From: Fusarium oxysporum f. sp. lycopersici 4287
Lineage: Eukaryota; Ascomycota; Sordariomycetes; Hypocreales; Nectriaceae
Assembly: GCF_000149955.1 (NCBI RefSeq)
Contig: NW_017264857.1
Location: 1 to 47,017, forward strand
DNA length: 47,017 bases
Direction: 5' to 3'
A program made the position numbers and the translations under genes. The notes beneath the pieces were generated by a model. The model did no database searches. It was not told where the DNA came from and saw only the letters and a program-made list of their open reading frames with translations. Shown here in pieces: positions 1 through 9,821 of the stretch; position 1 is the stretch's first letter; each line of letters begins with the position of its first letter.

Positions 1-518
1 GTTGCGAAAGAAGATTTAATATTGTCAACACCTCCTTGTGTTCCCGTGAAAACGTCGTCAAGTGGTGGTCCACCGTTGATGTCACCAAAATAGCCTGGGT
101 GATTTAGCTGCCGAAGTTCATCGAATGCTGTTCGAAGAGCCTTGGCGATAGAGGTTTTCCTTGCTTTGTCAAGTTTGGTCCAAAGGTCTTTAAGCGTCTT
201 GCCCTGTATATGTTGCATAAGAATATACGTGAGGACGCTGTCTTGTACTTTCTGTTGATAAATAGCGTAGACCTTGGGTACTGTCACTGAAGTGTGTTTT
301 GCGATGTAGAGCATATTGTAGGCCTCTATAGGTTGTACTTCCAAGCCATATTTCATAACGAACTTTTCCCGGATTCTGACAAGGCTGGCGCTGCCGGTGT
401 TTTGCTTAGATTCTCCACTGTTAACATCATTCGGAGTCGGTAGTGGACCCTGAGAGTCCTGAAGTTCATCCTTGAACAGGACGTCGTATTGCGCTGGCCC
501 AGATGTGATGTTCTCCAT
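1..518 (-). CDS. Protein-kinase-like / aminoglycoside phosphotransferase (APH) fold protein, 3' end off the window
   Basis: Reading leftward from an ATG at 516-518, the frame stays open for about 172 codons to the window edge, so the C-terminal part is missing. The visible part reads like the N-lobe and hinge of fungal APH/choline-kinase-type proteins. A basic VRIREKFVMKYG strand is followed by an E-A-Y-NMLYIAKHTSVTVPKVYA helix-strand, then ILMQHIQGKTLKDLW (hinge and start of the C-lobe) and LRQLNHPGYFGDINGGP, the usual segment ahead of the catalytic loop. The catalytic HGD-type motif would lie beyond the edge, so activity cannot be judged. Such proteins form large families in filamentous fungi and most have no known substrate. 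The start is the only ATG close to the conserved region. The gene is divergent from the small gene at 1162. Confidence 0.72.
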   Translation of the reverse strand, partial: MENITSGPAQYDVLFKDELQDSQGPLPTPNDVNSGESKQNTGSASLVRIREKFVMKYGLEVQPIEAYNMLYIAKHTSVTVPKVYAIYQQKVQDSVLTYILMQHIQGKTLKDLWTKLDKARKTSIAKALRTAFDELRQLNHPGYFGDINGGPPLDDVFTGTQGGVDNIKSSFA

Positions 519-1161
519 ATTAGGAAATAATGTCGCAGCTGTTGGTGACTAAATTTCGGTTTGTGTTGGTTCTTTAAAATAACGAGAGGAAAAAAGTGGA
601 AGAAGCGAAATGAGGATGCTGAATGTGACTGACGTAAGCTAAGCGCTGGACCAACCCCTAGTTGGCGGGGCAGCGATCAACCAACAGGCGAACCACATTC
701 AAGTAGTCGAGGAATAGAGTTTCTGATGGGGTCGCTCGGACATGTAGGTCGGGCCAACGACAATTTGTTAACCGCCAAAAAAAGCCCTGGCAGTGACAAG
801 ACGTGCAGTGTAGAATCTCCCTGAATTGTTGTATTCCTATCCTCTTAAGCGCTGAGCAGGCTGTAATCTGTAACAACTGACCTGAAACAACAAAGCTTTA
901 CAACCAACAGGTCTAAGAATAGCTATTGACTCTTCAGGACCTGTTGCTTTCTGGCTATCTATTATAGTGAATAATGTATATAAATGCTGAGATGTCTTAC
1001 CGTTCTCTTGAAACTACAAACAACTATTCCATTTTTCATAGAACACAAGAACCTCTCGCAGTCTCAGCTACATTTCAAAAAAGTCGCTTTGCCACAGCTC
1101 CTTCACTGCCCCTTCATATCCTGCCTCACTTAAGCAATACTACACTATTCTCATACCCAAC
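519..1161. promoter_or_regulatory. Divergent intergenic region between the kinase-like gene and the gene at 1162
   Basis: About 640 bp lie between two divergent start codons. No coding frame here shows recognisable sequence; the short open frames lack family features. A TATA-like stretch (tatataaa) sits at 977-984, roughly 180 bp upstream of the right-hand start. It is followed by a pyrimidine-rich tract with CTTC/CTTT runs up to the ATG, which is common in fungal leaders. No discrete operator was recognised. Confidence 0.35.
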
Positions 1162-1548
1162 ATGTCATACCTTTCTGTCTATCTTGTTGAGTACACCGGT
1201 GGACAACGAAACCATCACTCAATCTTCGTCAAGAACGCACAGGATGATGCTGGAACCCTCTTTCACGTAACCGGTGACATACAGAGGGGTTGCACTCTTG
1301 AAATCAGACCAACACGCAAGAGTCCAAGGTTGTCAGCAACCTTCGAGGCATGGTCACAGATAGGAGTGATTGCAGCCAATGATATGCCCCGCGTTCAGGC
1401 TATCTGCGAGGCTAATCCTCCGCCGGAGAAGCAGTTCAATGGGCCCAAGAGGATCAACCCGAGGAAGCCTCTTCGACGGTGTCAGGAATGGACCAGAGAA
1501 ACAATTGATATGCTTCGAGAGCAAGGTGTTCTTTTGGACTCGAACTAG
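1162..1548 (+). CDS. Small conserved fungal protein of unknown function (DUF6914-like)
   Basis: A single open frame of 128 codons begins at an ATG just after a pyrimidine-rich leader. The order of features is the one I associate with a widespread small ascomycete family, probably DUF6914. An N-terminal strand SVYLVEY leads to a histidine-containing strand (HHSIFVKNA), then G-TLFHVTGDIQRGCTLEIRP, and later W-QIGVIAANDMPRVQAICEANPPPEKQFN. The protein ends with a short helical tail (R-CQEWTRETIDMLREQGVL). There is no signal peptide or membrane segment, so it is probably intracellular. The function of the family is unknown. Similar proteins are often present in several copies per genome. The family name is from memory and less certain than the coding call. 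Confidence 0.72.
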   Translation: MSYLSVYLVEYTGGQRNHHSIFVKNAQDDAGTLFHVTGDIQRGCTLEIRPTRKSPRLSATFEAWSQIGVIAANDMPRVQAICEANPPPEKQFNGPKRINPRKPLRRCQEWTRETIDMLREQGVLLDSN

Positions 1549-2977
1549 AATGTTGGCCTACATGTCACGGTGCTGGAAACGCAATCACGACTCCATTCGC
1601 GACGCAATAAACAATGGAAATAAGTAGAAGTTACGGGCTTCGATGAACGGAATCAAGAGATAGATTGGTAACATTGGAAAGAGAAATTTCAGAGACATGG
1701 CTATCAGGATATTGTTAAAAATAGATAGCCCTGGAAGATGTGTATTAGTAGGATTTAACTGCTAAAACATAATGTATAGATATATAACATATAATTAAAT
1801 GCTATAAAATATTATATACTTAAACTCGGGATGTATTATGCTATTATCTGTTAATATAATCCATTATCTAATGTTGTTAAAAGGAGAATATAAGGGTATA
1901 AAGTTATAAGATGGAATTCTAGTAAATTTATAAATATTAAGAATATAAAACCCTAGATAAAAAAAAGTAAAAAAATAAGGTTTTATATTTAAATTAATTT
2001 ATAGACTTTTAGGAAGAACTTTGGCAAAGTTATCGTTAAGATTGGAAACTGAGGGACTTTATATACCAATAGATTTAAGGTCAAAGTATTACAGCAACGT
2101 CACGAAAATAATCACTCTTTACATGCACCTAGATCTTATAGTCAACGGTTGCATTGTGGTTATGACTATTAGGTAAACTGCGAAACGAATAGGAGTTTAC
2201 GCTTTTAGCTGACAGTTAAATGACTCTGTGCTTGTTCTTGAGAATAGCGCGCCAGAAGCCTGCTAGTCATTAGATGACTCAGCTTTATGCTGTAGTAATT
2301 GGTCAGGCGTTGTGGTATAATGTCTAAGTTGTGAGCCAGATGTGTTATTTGCAGTTGAGACTTGTGGCTGAGAGCTTATATCAGCACAGAGAACTTAGTT
2401 TAGGTTTATTTTACGGTCACTACCTGCAACAGGATGTAATAACTGTTACACCTATACTCGAATCGCGGCTCAGGTAACATAGGTAAAGTTATAGTATTTA
2501 AGCTGTAATATAATAGTATCTTATTCTACCTGAATTTAATTATTAATAATTCTAAATTTCTTGAAACTTATTGTATTTATGCAAGATCCGTCTTAGGCTA
2601 AGAACATACTGTATATACATAACTCGGATACGAGAGTTGCATCCTAAGAGGAGCCAGTAAGCTGGCCCGACTATTACATTACGGGTTCTTCAAATTCCGA
2701 TAGAGACCGGAAGTAAATCCTTCGTAATTCTAGTCCATGACTCGACCGATGATATACTAATCACTTTGGACTTTAGCATCCGAGGGGCGTCGGAATCCAT
2801 GGACCCACATCTTGCCGGCCAGCGGTACCTCGGCATACGACTCAAGATCACAAGCCTTAACCAGATCTGCGATAAATGTGAGGGACTCTGACTGTCTTCG
2901 AAAGGTCATCTTGCATCTCTAACACATACCTACATTCCGTTTTGCATATCTTCAAGAGGTTGTTTCAATCCTCCGCC
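1549..2977. other. Gene-free, partly AT-rich stretch
   Basis: No coding frame is supported over about 1.4 kb. The segment at about 1720-2050 is strongly AT-rich (many ATATA, TTAAT and TAATAT runs), as expected for repeat DNA hit by repeat-induced point mutation. The rest has ordinary composition and ends in the leader of the amidohydrolase gene. A 65 bp stretch at 2331-2394 recurs in diverged form at 4806-4870 and is listed separately. Confidence 0.6.
2331..2394 (+). repeat. Dispersed repeat, copy 1 (RIP-like divergence from copy 2)
   Basis: This stretch aligns to 4806-4870 in the same orientation, anchored by the identical TGTGTTATTT at 2341-2350 and 4816-4825. Downstream, the two copies differ at many positions, most of them C/T or G/A transitions (for example GAGACTTGTGGCTGAGAGC here against AAGACCTGCGGCTAAGAGC in copy 2). 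That pattern fits RIP or deamination decay of a transposon end. No full element could be delimited. Confidence 0.6.
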
Positions 2978-3920
2978 ATGCCAGCTAATAAACCTTTCCC
3001 TCTGATTGTAGATGTATGGGCCAACCCAACCCACGTATGTCGCTATCCCAGACATGATCCAACATACCGGGAGCTTAACCACGAGGTAGAATAGGATTCC
3101 AGAGACGGAGCGCCTTTTTAAACAAAGCCATGCGGACCCTGCGCTATTCTCCAAAAAGCTCTCTCCAGAGCAGATCATCGCTCTGATGGATGAAGCTGGC
3201 GTATCGCAGATATGCCTATCGGCCTGGAACAGGCCAGGTTCCGTCATCGCGCCTAACGAGGAAATTGCCGAGTATACTCGAGCTTTCCCCAACCGCATTT
3301 TCGGCCTTGTGTCGGTCGATCTGCACGATCCCGTGTCTGCGGTAAAGGATCTAGATCACTACGTTAGGAAAGAAGGCTTCAAGGGTCTTCGGGTTGTGCC
3401 GTGGCTATGGAACCTTCCCCCGACCGATGCGCATTATTGGCCACTGTTCGTCAAGTGCATCGAGCTTGACGTTCCGTTCCTCACACAGGTCGGTCACACA
3501 GGACCGCTTTGCCCAAGCGAAGTAGGAAGACCGATTCCTTATATCGACGAAATAGCACTCAAGTTCCCGGATTTGAAGATCATTTGTGGCCATCTCGGCT
3601 ATCCTTGGGCTGCTGAGATGGTGTCTGTGGCGTGGAAGCACCCTAACGTCTACATCGATACAAGCGCTTGGTCACCCAAGTACTACGACCCAGCGTTTAT
3701 CACATTTGCAAACACTACGGGTCGGAAGAAAGTCATGTTCGGAACCAACTTTCCGCAGCTGACCTGGAAAGACTGCGTAAACAATGCACACAAAAGCCAT
3801 GGGAAGAACGGGAAAGGGGGATTGAAAGAAGAAGTACTAGATGATTTCATGGGGGGGAATGCTAAGAGGGTTTTGAAGTTGCCTGACTGGAACGACAAAG
3901 AAGCTCAGTCGAAACTGTAG
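2978..3920 (+). CDS. Amidohydrolase-2 family TIM-barrel protein, two exons
   Basis: Exons are 2978-3034 and 3090-3920, with the intron at 3035-3089 (GTATGT donor, CTTAAC branch, GTAG acceptor). Splicing gives a continuous 295-residue protein; without it a stop falls in the leader. Residues 10-20 (IVDVWANPTH) form the first barrel strand, where most members carry HxH. Further barrel motifs are TQVGHTGPL (His155), IICGHLGYPW (His187) and FGTNFPQ (Asn239 where the usual metal-binding Asp sits). Family PF04909 includes decarboxylases and hydrolases of aromatic or dicarboxylic acids. The missing HxH and terminal Asp point to a divergent subfamily, possibly metal-independent. I recall similar sequences from actinobacteria, so transfer is conceivable. 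The substrate cannot be inferred, and no neighbour suggests a pathway. Confidence 0.86.
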
Positions 3921-5351
3921 GATAAACATTCAGTCGCGTGGTAGGCCTATCTTTATCCTGCTCCGGATCGGTCACTGTCTTTGTAGCATGATGATCTACA
4001 TATTGCTTCAGTCCAGTTGCAATAGTGATATAGCGCGTTTGCGCAAACCCAGATCATTGGCGTCGCGGATCGTCTCCTCTGTTCTAGTGGTAAGAGTAAT
4101 GAGGACGGTTTTTACCGATGTACTGCCGGGAATGGATAGTCGATACATAGTCATATGCTTCTATGTTTTTACCTGGCCACAAAGCTAGGCTTTCATCGAG
4201 AGTCCTCAGTCCTTATGGACTATTAAGACATAGACACGAGGCAACGCCACTCAATCTGGCTTAAAACCCGACGGCGAATGTGGTACTGCCTCGATACATG
4301 GGCCAGCTTGACTTTTGCTCGCCCAACATGTAGACGGCGGCATACCAGCACCTGGAACACTACCATACCCCCTACCCCCAATCCCGAAGACTATGATTCA
4401 GCTTCTCATACAACCAGCGTTTCAATTCTGTCATATCGGCAATCGTCTCCTACACCGGTGTGCACATTCTATCCGAGTCCTAATCAAGGAAGCCCAGACT
4501 CTGGACTGCGAGGTGCAAGACTAGTACAATTCCCGACATTCCATCATCAAATACACGGATAATACGCCAGCAAAAGTCATCATCGCGCGTGGATTTCTAC
4601 GTAATAGATACTACAACATTATTCCAGGCCGTATCTAAGAACCCTGGTGATATCAGAGGGACGCCCTGTGTGAGTGATTGGGATTCACATCTGTTTGGAT
4701 CGGTAGAAGAGTACTTCATTGGTAGAGACTAAAGCACACTTCTTTCTGAGAACATGATATCCCATAATCTGTTCTGATAGCCTTAGTATATCATATAAAC
4801 AAATCTGTGAGTGTATGTGTTATTTACAGTCAAGACCTGCGGCTAAGAGCCTATACTCACCACACAGAACGTAATATGCGGCATGGGCCTGGCTAAAGCT
4901 TGGCAAAATCTAAGATCATAACTTCAAAGCCGGATCCCCTTTTAACCCAGCAAGCTGAGATATCCTAACACAATCAGAGCCAAGCCCAACCTGATTATAA
5001 TCCTCTTATAAACTAATTGGTTAACTAGAAACTCCCCGGAACGGTTAAGCCTTACGCTATCATAAGCAGAACTGTGACATGCCATTGCTTTCGAGTGTGA
5101 TAAGAAATTGGCCGGCGTTACGTAATGTGAACATCGACGCGCGTCCTTTTTGTAAAGAGGTCCTTCATAGGCGGATTTCTTGGGCCGAAATAGTGCGGCT
5201 ATAATTAGAACGGCTCAGGGGTCAGAAAATTATACGATGTTCAAAAAAGAGGGGAGGCACCTTATGAAGATAAGGTTCTTGGCCATGCTTGTCCTCAACT
5301 CTACTTCCTCAGCATTTCAATTCCAACGTGACCCGGAAGTTCGATTCAACG
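3921..5351. other. Stretch without a supportable gene; contains a repeat copy
   Basis: Several frames of 60-95 codons cross 3988-4562, but none shows family features. The proline-rich frame around 4315-4560 breaks after short runs and could be a coding relic that is no longer recognisable. The frame at 4555-4730 reads openly (ending SDWDSHLFGSVEEYFIGRD) but has no start. The diverged repeat at 4806-4870 lies here. The last 300 bp form the leader of the GT8 gene. Confidence 0.4.
4806..4870 (+). repeat. Dispersed repeat, copy 2
   Basis: This is the partner of the repeat at 2331-2394. The shared core begins TGTGTTATTT, and most substitutions between the two copies are transitions. Two diverged copies only 2.4 kb apart flank the amidohydrolase gene. 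They may be ends of separate decayed elements or a duplicated short element. Confidence 0.6.
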
Positions 5352-6546
5352 ATGCAGCTCAATTTGCCACCAAGGCTGCTGCGAATTATCATCGGATGCA
5401 TTATCACTAGCGTTATCCTGGTCGTGAGCATTGCATTGTTGATCCCTTCGCGTCATTTTGATCCTGCCAGCCCGCCATCTTCAAATTCGGAAACCAAAAC
5501 ATGGTTCCCGCTGCTACAGCAGAAGCCCTCATGGACTACCGAACAACTTGAACCAAAATTTGCGTATGCGCAGTATGCAACAAACCTCGATTACTTATGC
5601 AATGCAGTACGAGTCATCACAGAATAGGCATGAAGGCTGGGCTCATTCTGGTTTTAGATTATCAACTTTTCTCTTCTCCGCATGTACGGAGCTAGCCATG
5701 ACTTGGTCTTGATCTTCCCGAAAGATTGGTCTGAAGGGGTATAGGATTATGTCTGCGGTCGGTTCTAATGGCTCTTGCTAACACATACTGTAGACATCCG
5801 AACAAGCAAAGGCCATTGATAATATTCGCAGCAAGCATCCTCACATTCATCTACGGCCCATGGACGTGATTTCAACCTCGAAGGGCGACGCAACTTGGCG
5901 AGATAGCCTCACAAAGTTTCAGTCATTCTCGCTTACTGAGTGGACCCGCATTCTTGCCTTCGACTCCGACTCTCTGGTCTTAAATACCATGGACCACTAC
6001 TTTCTCAGCCCCATGGCCCCCCTCGCCGTGCCGCGAGCGTACTGGCTTAATGAAAAAGACACCGATATCGCCAAACAGGTCCTCGGCTCCCACGTAATGC
6101 TCCTTGAGCCGAGCAAAGCCCGCTACGATAAAATCATCAAAGAGGCGTTGCAATCCGGTGAATTCGACATGGAGGTTATTAACCATATGTTCCGGGACTC
6201 AGCCATGATTCTTCCGCATCGACGTCTCGCGCTACTCACGGGCGAGTTTCGTGCAAAGAACCACTCCCAGTACTTGGCGCCTGATGAAGACGAGGAGTGG
6301 AATGCCATGGCTGAGGTATCGAGGGCATCTCTCGTACACTTTAGCGACTGGCCATTGCCGAAGCCATGGAAACACCGCACAGCGAAGCAGTGGAACGATG
6401 CGCTTCCTGACTGCCCAAAGAATGAACCTAGCAGGGATGACAGGCCTAAATGCACTGATCGAGTTATGTGGACTGGATTCTATGAGGATTATGATCGTTT
6501 GAAGGATCAGGAATGTGGAATCCTGCATGAGCACGAAAACCATTAA
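5352..6546 (+). CDS. GT8-type glycosyltransferase, GNT1-like (Golgi type II membrane protein)
   Basis: Three exons, 5352-5606, 5658-5738 and 5794-6546, join into a 362-residue protein. The introns (5607-5657 and 5739-5793) have good donors; the second has a GCTAAC branch. Residues 9-32 form a single membrane anchor (LLRIIIGCIITSVILVVSIALLI) followed by a Ser/Pro-rich stem, the layout of Golgi glycosyltransferases. The catalytic part shows YAQYATNLDYLCNA, then LRMYGASHDLVLIFPKDW, then TEWTRILAFDSDSLVLN with the metal/nucleotide-binding DxD (169-172), then GSHVMLLEPS and a late LVHFSDWPLPKPW. This matches fungal relatives of yeast GlcNAc transferase Gnt1 and glycogenin-like GT8 enzymes. The ATG at 5352 was preferred over alternative upstream starts because it puts the anchor at the N-terminus. 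The exact acceptor glycan is unknown. The gene appears intact. Confidence 0.88.
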
Positions 6547-6625
6547 GAAGAGACTCAGGGAAGTATTTGCTAGATATTATAGAGGATCTAGGCATAGCTA
6601 TAGGATATAGCTATCTCTCAAAATG

Positions 6626-6785
6626 CTATCGTGCGCCTTCCAGGAATTTAATAACTGCAGCACGAGCCCTGATTGACTCCAGGATCACCGGATCCCAATT
6701 GAAGCCATGCCACATTCCCTCAGCGACCAGCAGCTCCACATTTTGTCGCTTTCCCGCAAGCTCCACCAACCTGGTCACCCAAGAA
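6626..6785 (-). pseudogene. C-terminal fragment of an alpha/beta-hydrolase (HSL-type esterase)
   Basis: The reverse strand encodes about 50 residues that read like the last helix-strand-helix of bacterial/fungal alpha/beta-hydrolase-3 esterases. They run VTRLVELAGKRQNVELLV, then EGMWHGFNWDP with the catalytic histidine in GMWHGF, then ILESIRARAAVIKFLEGA and a stop at 6626-6628. The rest of the esterase is absent: about 6785 marks a sharp junction, beyond which a different lipase is readable on the opposite strand. No start, nucleophile elbow or acid residue is present, so this is a truncated relic created by rearrangement. The boundary is approximate to within 20 bp. Confidence 0.6.
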
Positions 6786-7824
6786 ATATCCACTCGTTGC
6801 TTATGCCCACGGCACGATTGGATTATACAAGGGTTGTGCCCCATCTGCAGGTCCCGGACTCTTCGACTACAAGAGCTGGAGTCTAATTACCCAGCGCGGC
6901 TATGCTGTCGTTGCCACTGACTATGCTCGTCTAGGCAATAATTATACGGATCACAAATACTGCACCTATCCGGCGCATGCCAACGACGTATACTACTCTG
7001 TAGTTGCTGATAAGAAAGCCTTTTACCCTAAACTCTCAAACGAATGGGTTAGTGTGGGGCACTGACAGGGTGGTTCAACGGTGTGGAAGCTGGCAGTCAA
7101 GGAGCTCAGGTCATCTAAGGGCTCGGCCACCAGTGGCAAGTATGTTGGAACAGTCTCTATATCTCCCGGTCCTAAGATCAGAGACATTGTGTACTGGTCT
7201 ATCAATAATGTTTTGCCAAAGCCCAATTACCGTGACTATGTAGTCACTGCAGAACTGCTCTATGTTACACTGGCTCTGAAGCGATTTTCCCCATCTTTCA
7301 ACATTTCCCGCATCGTCACTCCAGCCCTACAGAAGCGGCTCGAGCTCGCATAGTCCATGCAGGCGTGTACCTCGGTCATGATGGGATTGACCCTCGACCT
7401 CCAGAAAGCAGATTTCTTCAGCCCGGATCTCCTCTCTGACGCGAAAAATCAGGTAGATGATAATGATATCACCAAATGGCAGGACCGAACTTCGCCCGTG
7501 TCTGTTGGAGTGGCCACTGAGCCACTCATGGTGGTTCAAGGACTGGGTGATACGTCTGTTGTTCTTGAAAAGACTATCGAAGCTTATAGGGAGGCATGCA
7601 AAAACAAGGATTATGAGGTACACCTGCGTCTGTATTCCCTTCAAGATCACTCCGCCACTGTCGTTTCTTCATCCGCGGAATGGCTCGATTGGGTCCAGGA
7701 TCGCTCCGCAGGCAAGGGCTCTGGTGGTCATTGTATAACATTTATCAGGAAACCATTCGATGCAAACCATACCAAAGTGGAATTTGAATTAGATACTAGT
7801 GCTTTCTATTTGTCTTATGACTAA
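6785..7824 (+). pseudogene. Secretory lipase-like alpha/beta hydrolase, 5'-truncated with two in-frame stops
   Basis: One frame carries a recognisable lipase from KKYPLVAYAHGT through FDYKSWSLITQRGYAVVATDYARLG and CTYPAHANDVYYSVVADKK to the C-terminus at 7824. Two stops interrupt the same frame: TGA at 7063-7065 and TAG at 7354-7356. The first falls exactly at the nucleophile position of the family's GHSQGG elbow, which here reads G-H-stop-Q-G-G. The C-terminal part keeps the acid-containing strand (PLMVVQGLGDTSVV) and the histidine segment (LYSLQDHSATVVSS). The N-terminus with signal peptide is missing; the frame abuts the esterase fragment at about 6785. A very short intron removing the first stop would delete the active site. 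The frame resembles PF03583 secretory lipases. It is a dead gene. Confidence 0.75.
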
Positions 7825-8317
7825 GGTTGGATAGATGAAAGCGAAGTATTAATATTCTAAAATAGTTATATTATATTTATAATAAATAACTAGTGTAATA
7901 TAAGTTATATATATATTTATAGTTAGGTCTTGCTTATTTTACTTTTCTATAGAAAACTAATTTTATATATAAAGCTTTCTAAGTATATTTTAAAAAAGAA
8001 TATATTTAAAGAATATCTAATATTAGGCTAATAAAAGGCCTAAGGCAATGCTCTTCTATTGATTGTATTGGGCCTCGAGCTTCTTAATACTTAGCTCACC
8101 AGCTATCAATAAAACTTCTTTACATTGATCAAGCCTAACACGCATTGAATCTACCATTAAGAGACGTGACACTTCGACAAGCTCAGCATCACGCCCTACG
8201 CCATCTGCCAACAATAAACCTAGCACGGCTTAGTTTATCCACAGTTGGGAACCAACCGTCACACGTTGATAGCTCTTGTTCAGACCGTACCGCGTAACGC
8301 TGAGCAATACAAACGCA
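7825..8317. other. AT-rich block and leader of a retroelement fragment
   Basis: The region at 7840-8040 is strongly AT-rich (TATATTTATA, AATAATAAC and similar), typical of RIP-affected DNA. The following 270 bp have normal composition and no open frame of note. They may be the untranslated leader or LTR remnant of the gag-like fragment that begins at 8318, but no clear LTR end or primer-binding site was recognised. Confidence 0.4.
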
Positions 8318-8544
8318 ATGTCTGCGAACGTCAACCCCGTCCAACAGCAGAACGCAGCTGCCAACCTTCAGGGTCACCAGCCTGCAGCACCTGCTAACCC
8401 TGCACCGGTCAATCGCCCGCCAACCGATCAGAACATGGACGACGCAGACGACTCTTCCCAGAGTTCCGACGACTCGGAGGTCGAACGACTTCGCAACGAC
8501 TCGGGAACGTCACCAATGAGATGAACGAAATGCGACAAATGCTG
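8318..8544 (+). mobile_element. Gag-like N-terminal fragment of an LTR retrotransposon (frame-shifted, runs into gap)
   Basis: From the ATG at 8318 the frame encodes a Gln/Ala/Pro-rich segment, then an acidic Asp/Ser stretch (MDDADDSSQSSDDSEVERLRN), and stops after a few codons at 8521-8523. A neighbouring frame continues as a heptad-like LGNVTNEMNEMRQML up to the gap, so a one-base shift near 8490 has broken the gene. A low-complexity head, an acidic patch and then a coiled coil is typical of gag polyproteins of fungal Ty3-type retroelements. Assembly gaps often fall on such repeats. No LTR, protease or reverse transcriptase is visible. It could instead be a low-complexity cellular protein. 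Confidence 0.4.
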
Positions 8545-8883
8545 NNNNNNNNNNNNNNNNNNNNNNNNNNNNNNNNNNNNNNNNNNNNNNNNNNNNNNNN
8601 NNNNNNNNNNNNNNNNNNNNNNNNNNNNNNNNNNNNNNNNNNNNNNNNNNNNNNNNNNNNNNNNNNNNNNNNNNNNNNNNNNNNNNNNNNNNNNNNNNNN
8701 NNNNNNNNNNNNNNNNNNNNNNNNNNNNNNNNNNNNNNNNNNNNNNNNNNNNNNNNNNNNNNNNNNNNNNNNNNNNNNNNNNNNNNNNNNNNNNNNNNNN
8801 NNNNNNNNNNNNNNNNNNNNNNNNNNNNNNNNNNNNNNNNNNNNNNNNNNNNNNNNNNNNNNNNNNNNNNNNNNNNNNNNNNN
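8545..8883. other. Assembly gap (339 Ns)
   Basis: A run of 339 unknown bases. It must contain the last part of the SDR gene from the right and the continuation of the gag-like fragment from the left, so its true length may differ from the number of Ns. Confidence 0.99.
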
Positions 8884-9821
8884 GAACCTGCCATGACTAT
8901 CTTTGCCGGCGATGGCGGCGAAGAGGAGTGTGCGGCTGCCGTCCTCAGAGGTGCGGCCAATCTGGTCCATCATAGTTCCAGCGACTGCTTTGACATCATC
9001 AGTCGCATTGCGGCCAATGTCTGTCTTGCAAAGGCCGGGACAGACCAAGTTAAGAACTACTCCAGTGCTAGATACAGGGATTAAGGAGGCGATATGGCGA
9101 ACCGCAAGCACCTCAAGGAGTTTCGACACAGTATACCTGCGGAAATAAGCTGTCAGCCTTGAACACCTCGGCTAATTCTTGGAAATCTACAAAGTCGGCC
9201 CACATACCCACTGGTCATGTCCAGCTGTCCCACTTGGACGATCTTGTTCATGGGGTTGGCGTCATCTTTACCCAGGTCCCAGAGAGGTTGTGTGAAAAAC
9301 GCCACCGAACTGGAGACAATCGTAATATGAGGGGCAATCTTAAGTCGTTGAGCATCCGCTTTCATCTTGGGCAAGAGGAGCATTGCCAGGAGGAAAGTGC
9401 TGAACACGTTGACAGTGAATGTGGCAGGATGACCCTCGGCCTGGTTGCTCATGTCAATGGCAACACCAGCATTCTCAATCAGGGCGTCGATGCGGTCAAG
9501 TTTGAGGGTGGCTCGTTTGGCAAAGTCATTGACAGACTCATAACTGGAAAGGTCAAGATGCCAGACCTCGGAAGAGCTGGTCCTTCCCGTGCTTGCTTCT
9601 ATGTCGGCCTTGGCCTTCTCGCCGGCGCTGAGATTGCGGACGGCCAGAATCACCTTAGCTGCGCCGAGGGAGACGAGATGCTTTGCCGCTTCAAACCCAA
9701 GCCCAGAATTGGCTCCAGTGACAATGTATGAGCGACCGGAGCAAGTCTCAGGCGTGGCCAAAAGAGGCAGGTTGCGAAGCTGGCCTGACACTGAGTCGAG
9801 AAGGTCTTGAGGTTGGGACAT
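8884..9821 (-). CDS. Short-chain dehydrogenase/reductase, C-terminus lost in the gap
   Basis: Exons on the reverse strand are 9208-9821 and 8884-9136, with the intron at 9137-9207 (GTATGT donor, GCTGAC branch, CCGCAG acceptor). About 288 residues are visible. The cofactor motif TGANSGLG is at 35-42, NAG at 117-119, the catalytic serine in IVSSS near 170, and YTVSK at 206-210, restored only when the intron is removed. After that come CPG and KTD, typical of fungal relatives of retinol-dehydrogenase-type SDRs, which usually total 330-340 residues, so some 40 residues lie in the gap. The ATG at 9821 was chosen over an in-frame upstream ATG at 9974 because the family starts about 30 residues before the glycine motif; the longer start would add a non-conserved hydrophobic leader. 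The substrate is unknown. Confidence 0.85.

Noticed and set aside
974..1270. 98-codon frame upstream of and overlapping the small conserved gene
   Set aside because: It overlaps the start of the better supported frame at 1162 and shows no family features.
4278..4562. Proline-rich frames of 70-95 codons
   Set aside because: Overlapping frames in the same DNA, no family features, no splice signals; at best an old coding relic.
7045..7068. A short intron that would remove the lipase TGA
   Set aside because: The possible GT...CAG stretch is about 21 bp, far below fungal intron size, and would delete the nucleophile elbow.
8409..9129. Long frames that run through the N gap
   Set aside because: They are open only because Ns are not read as stops; only the flanking real sequence was used.
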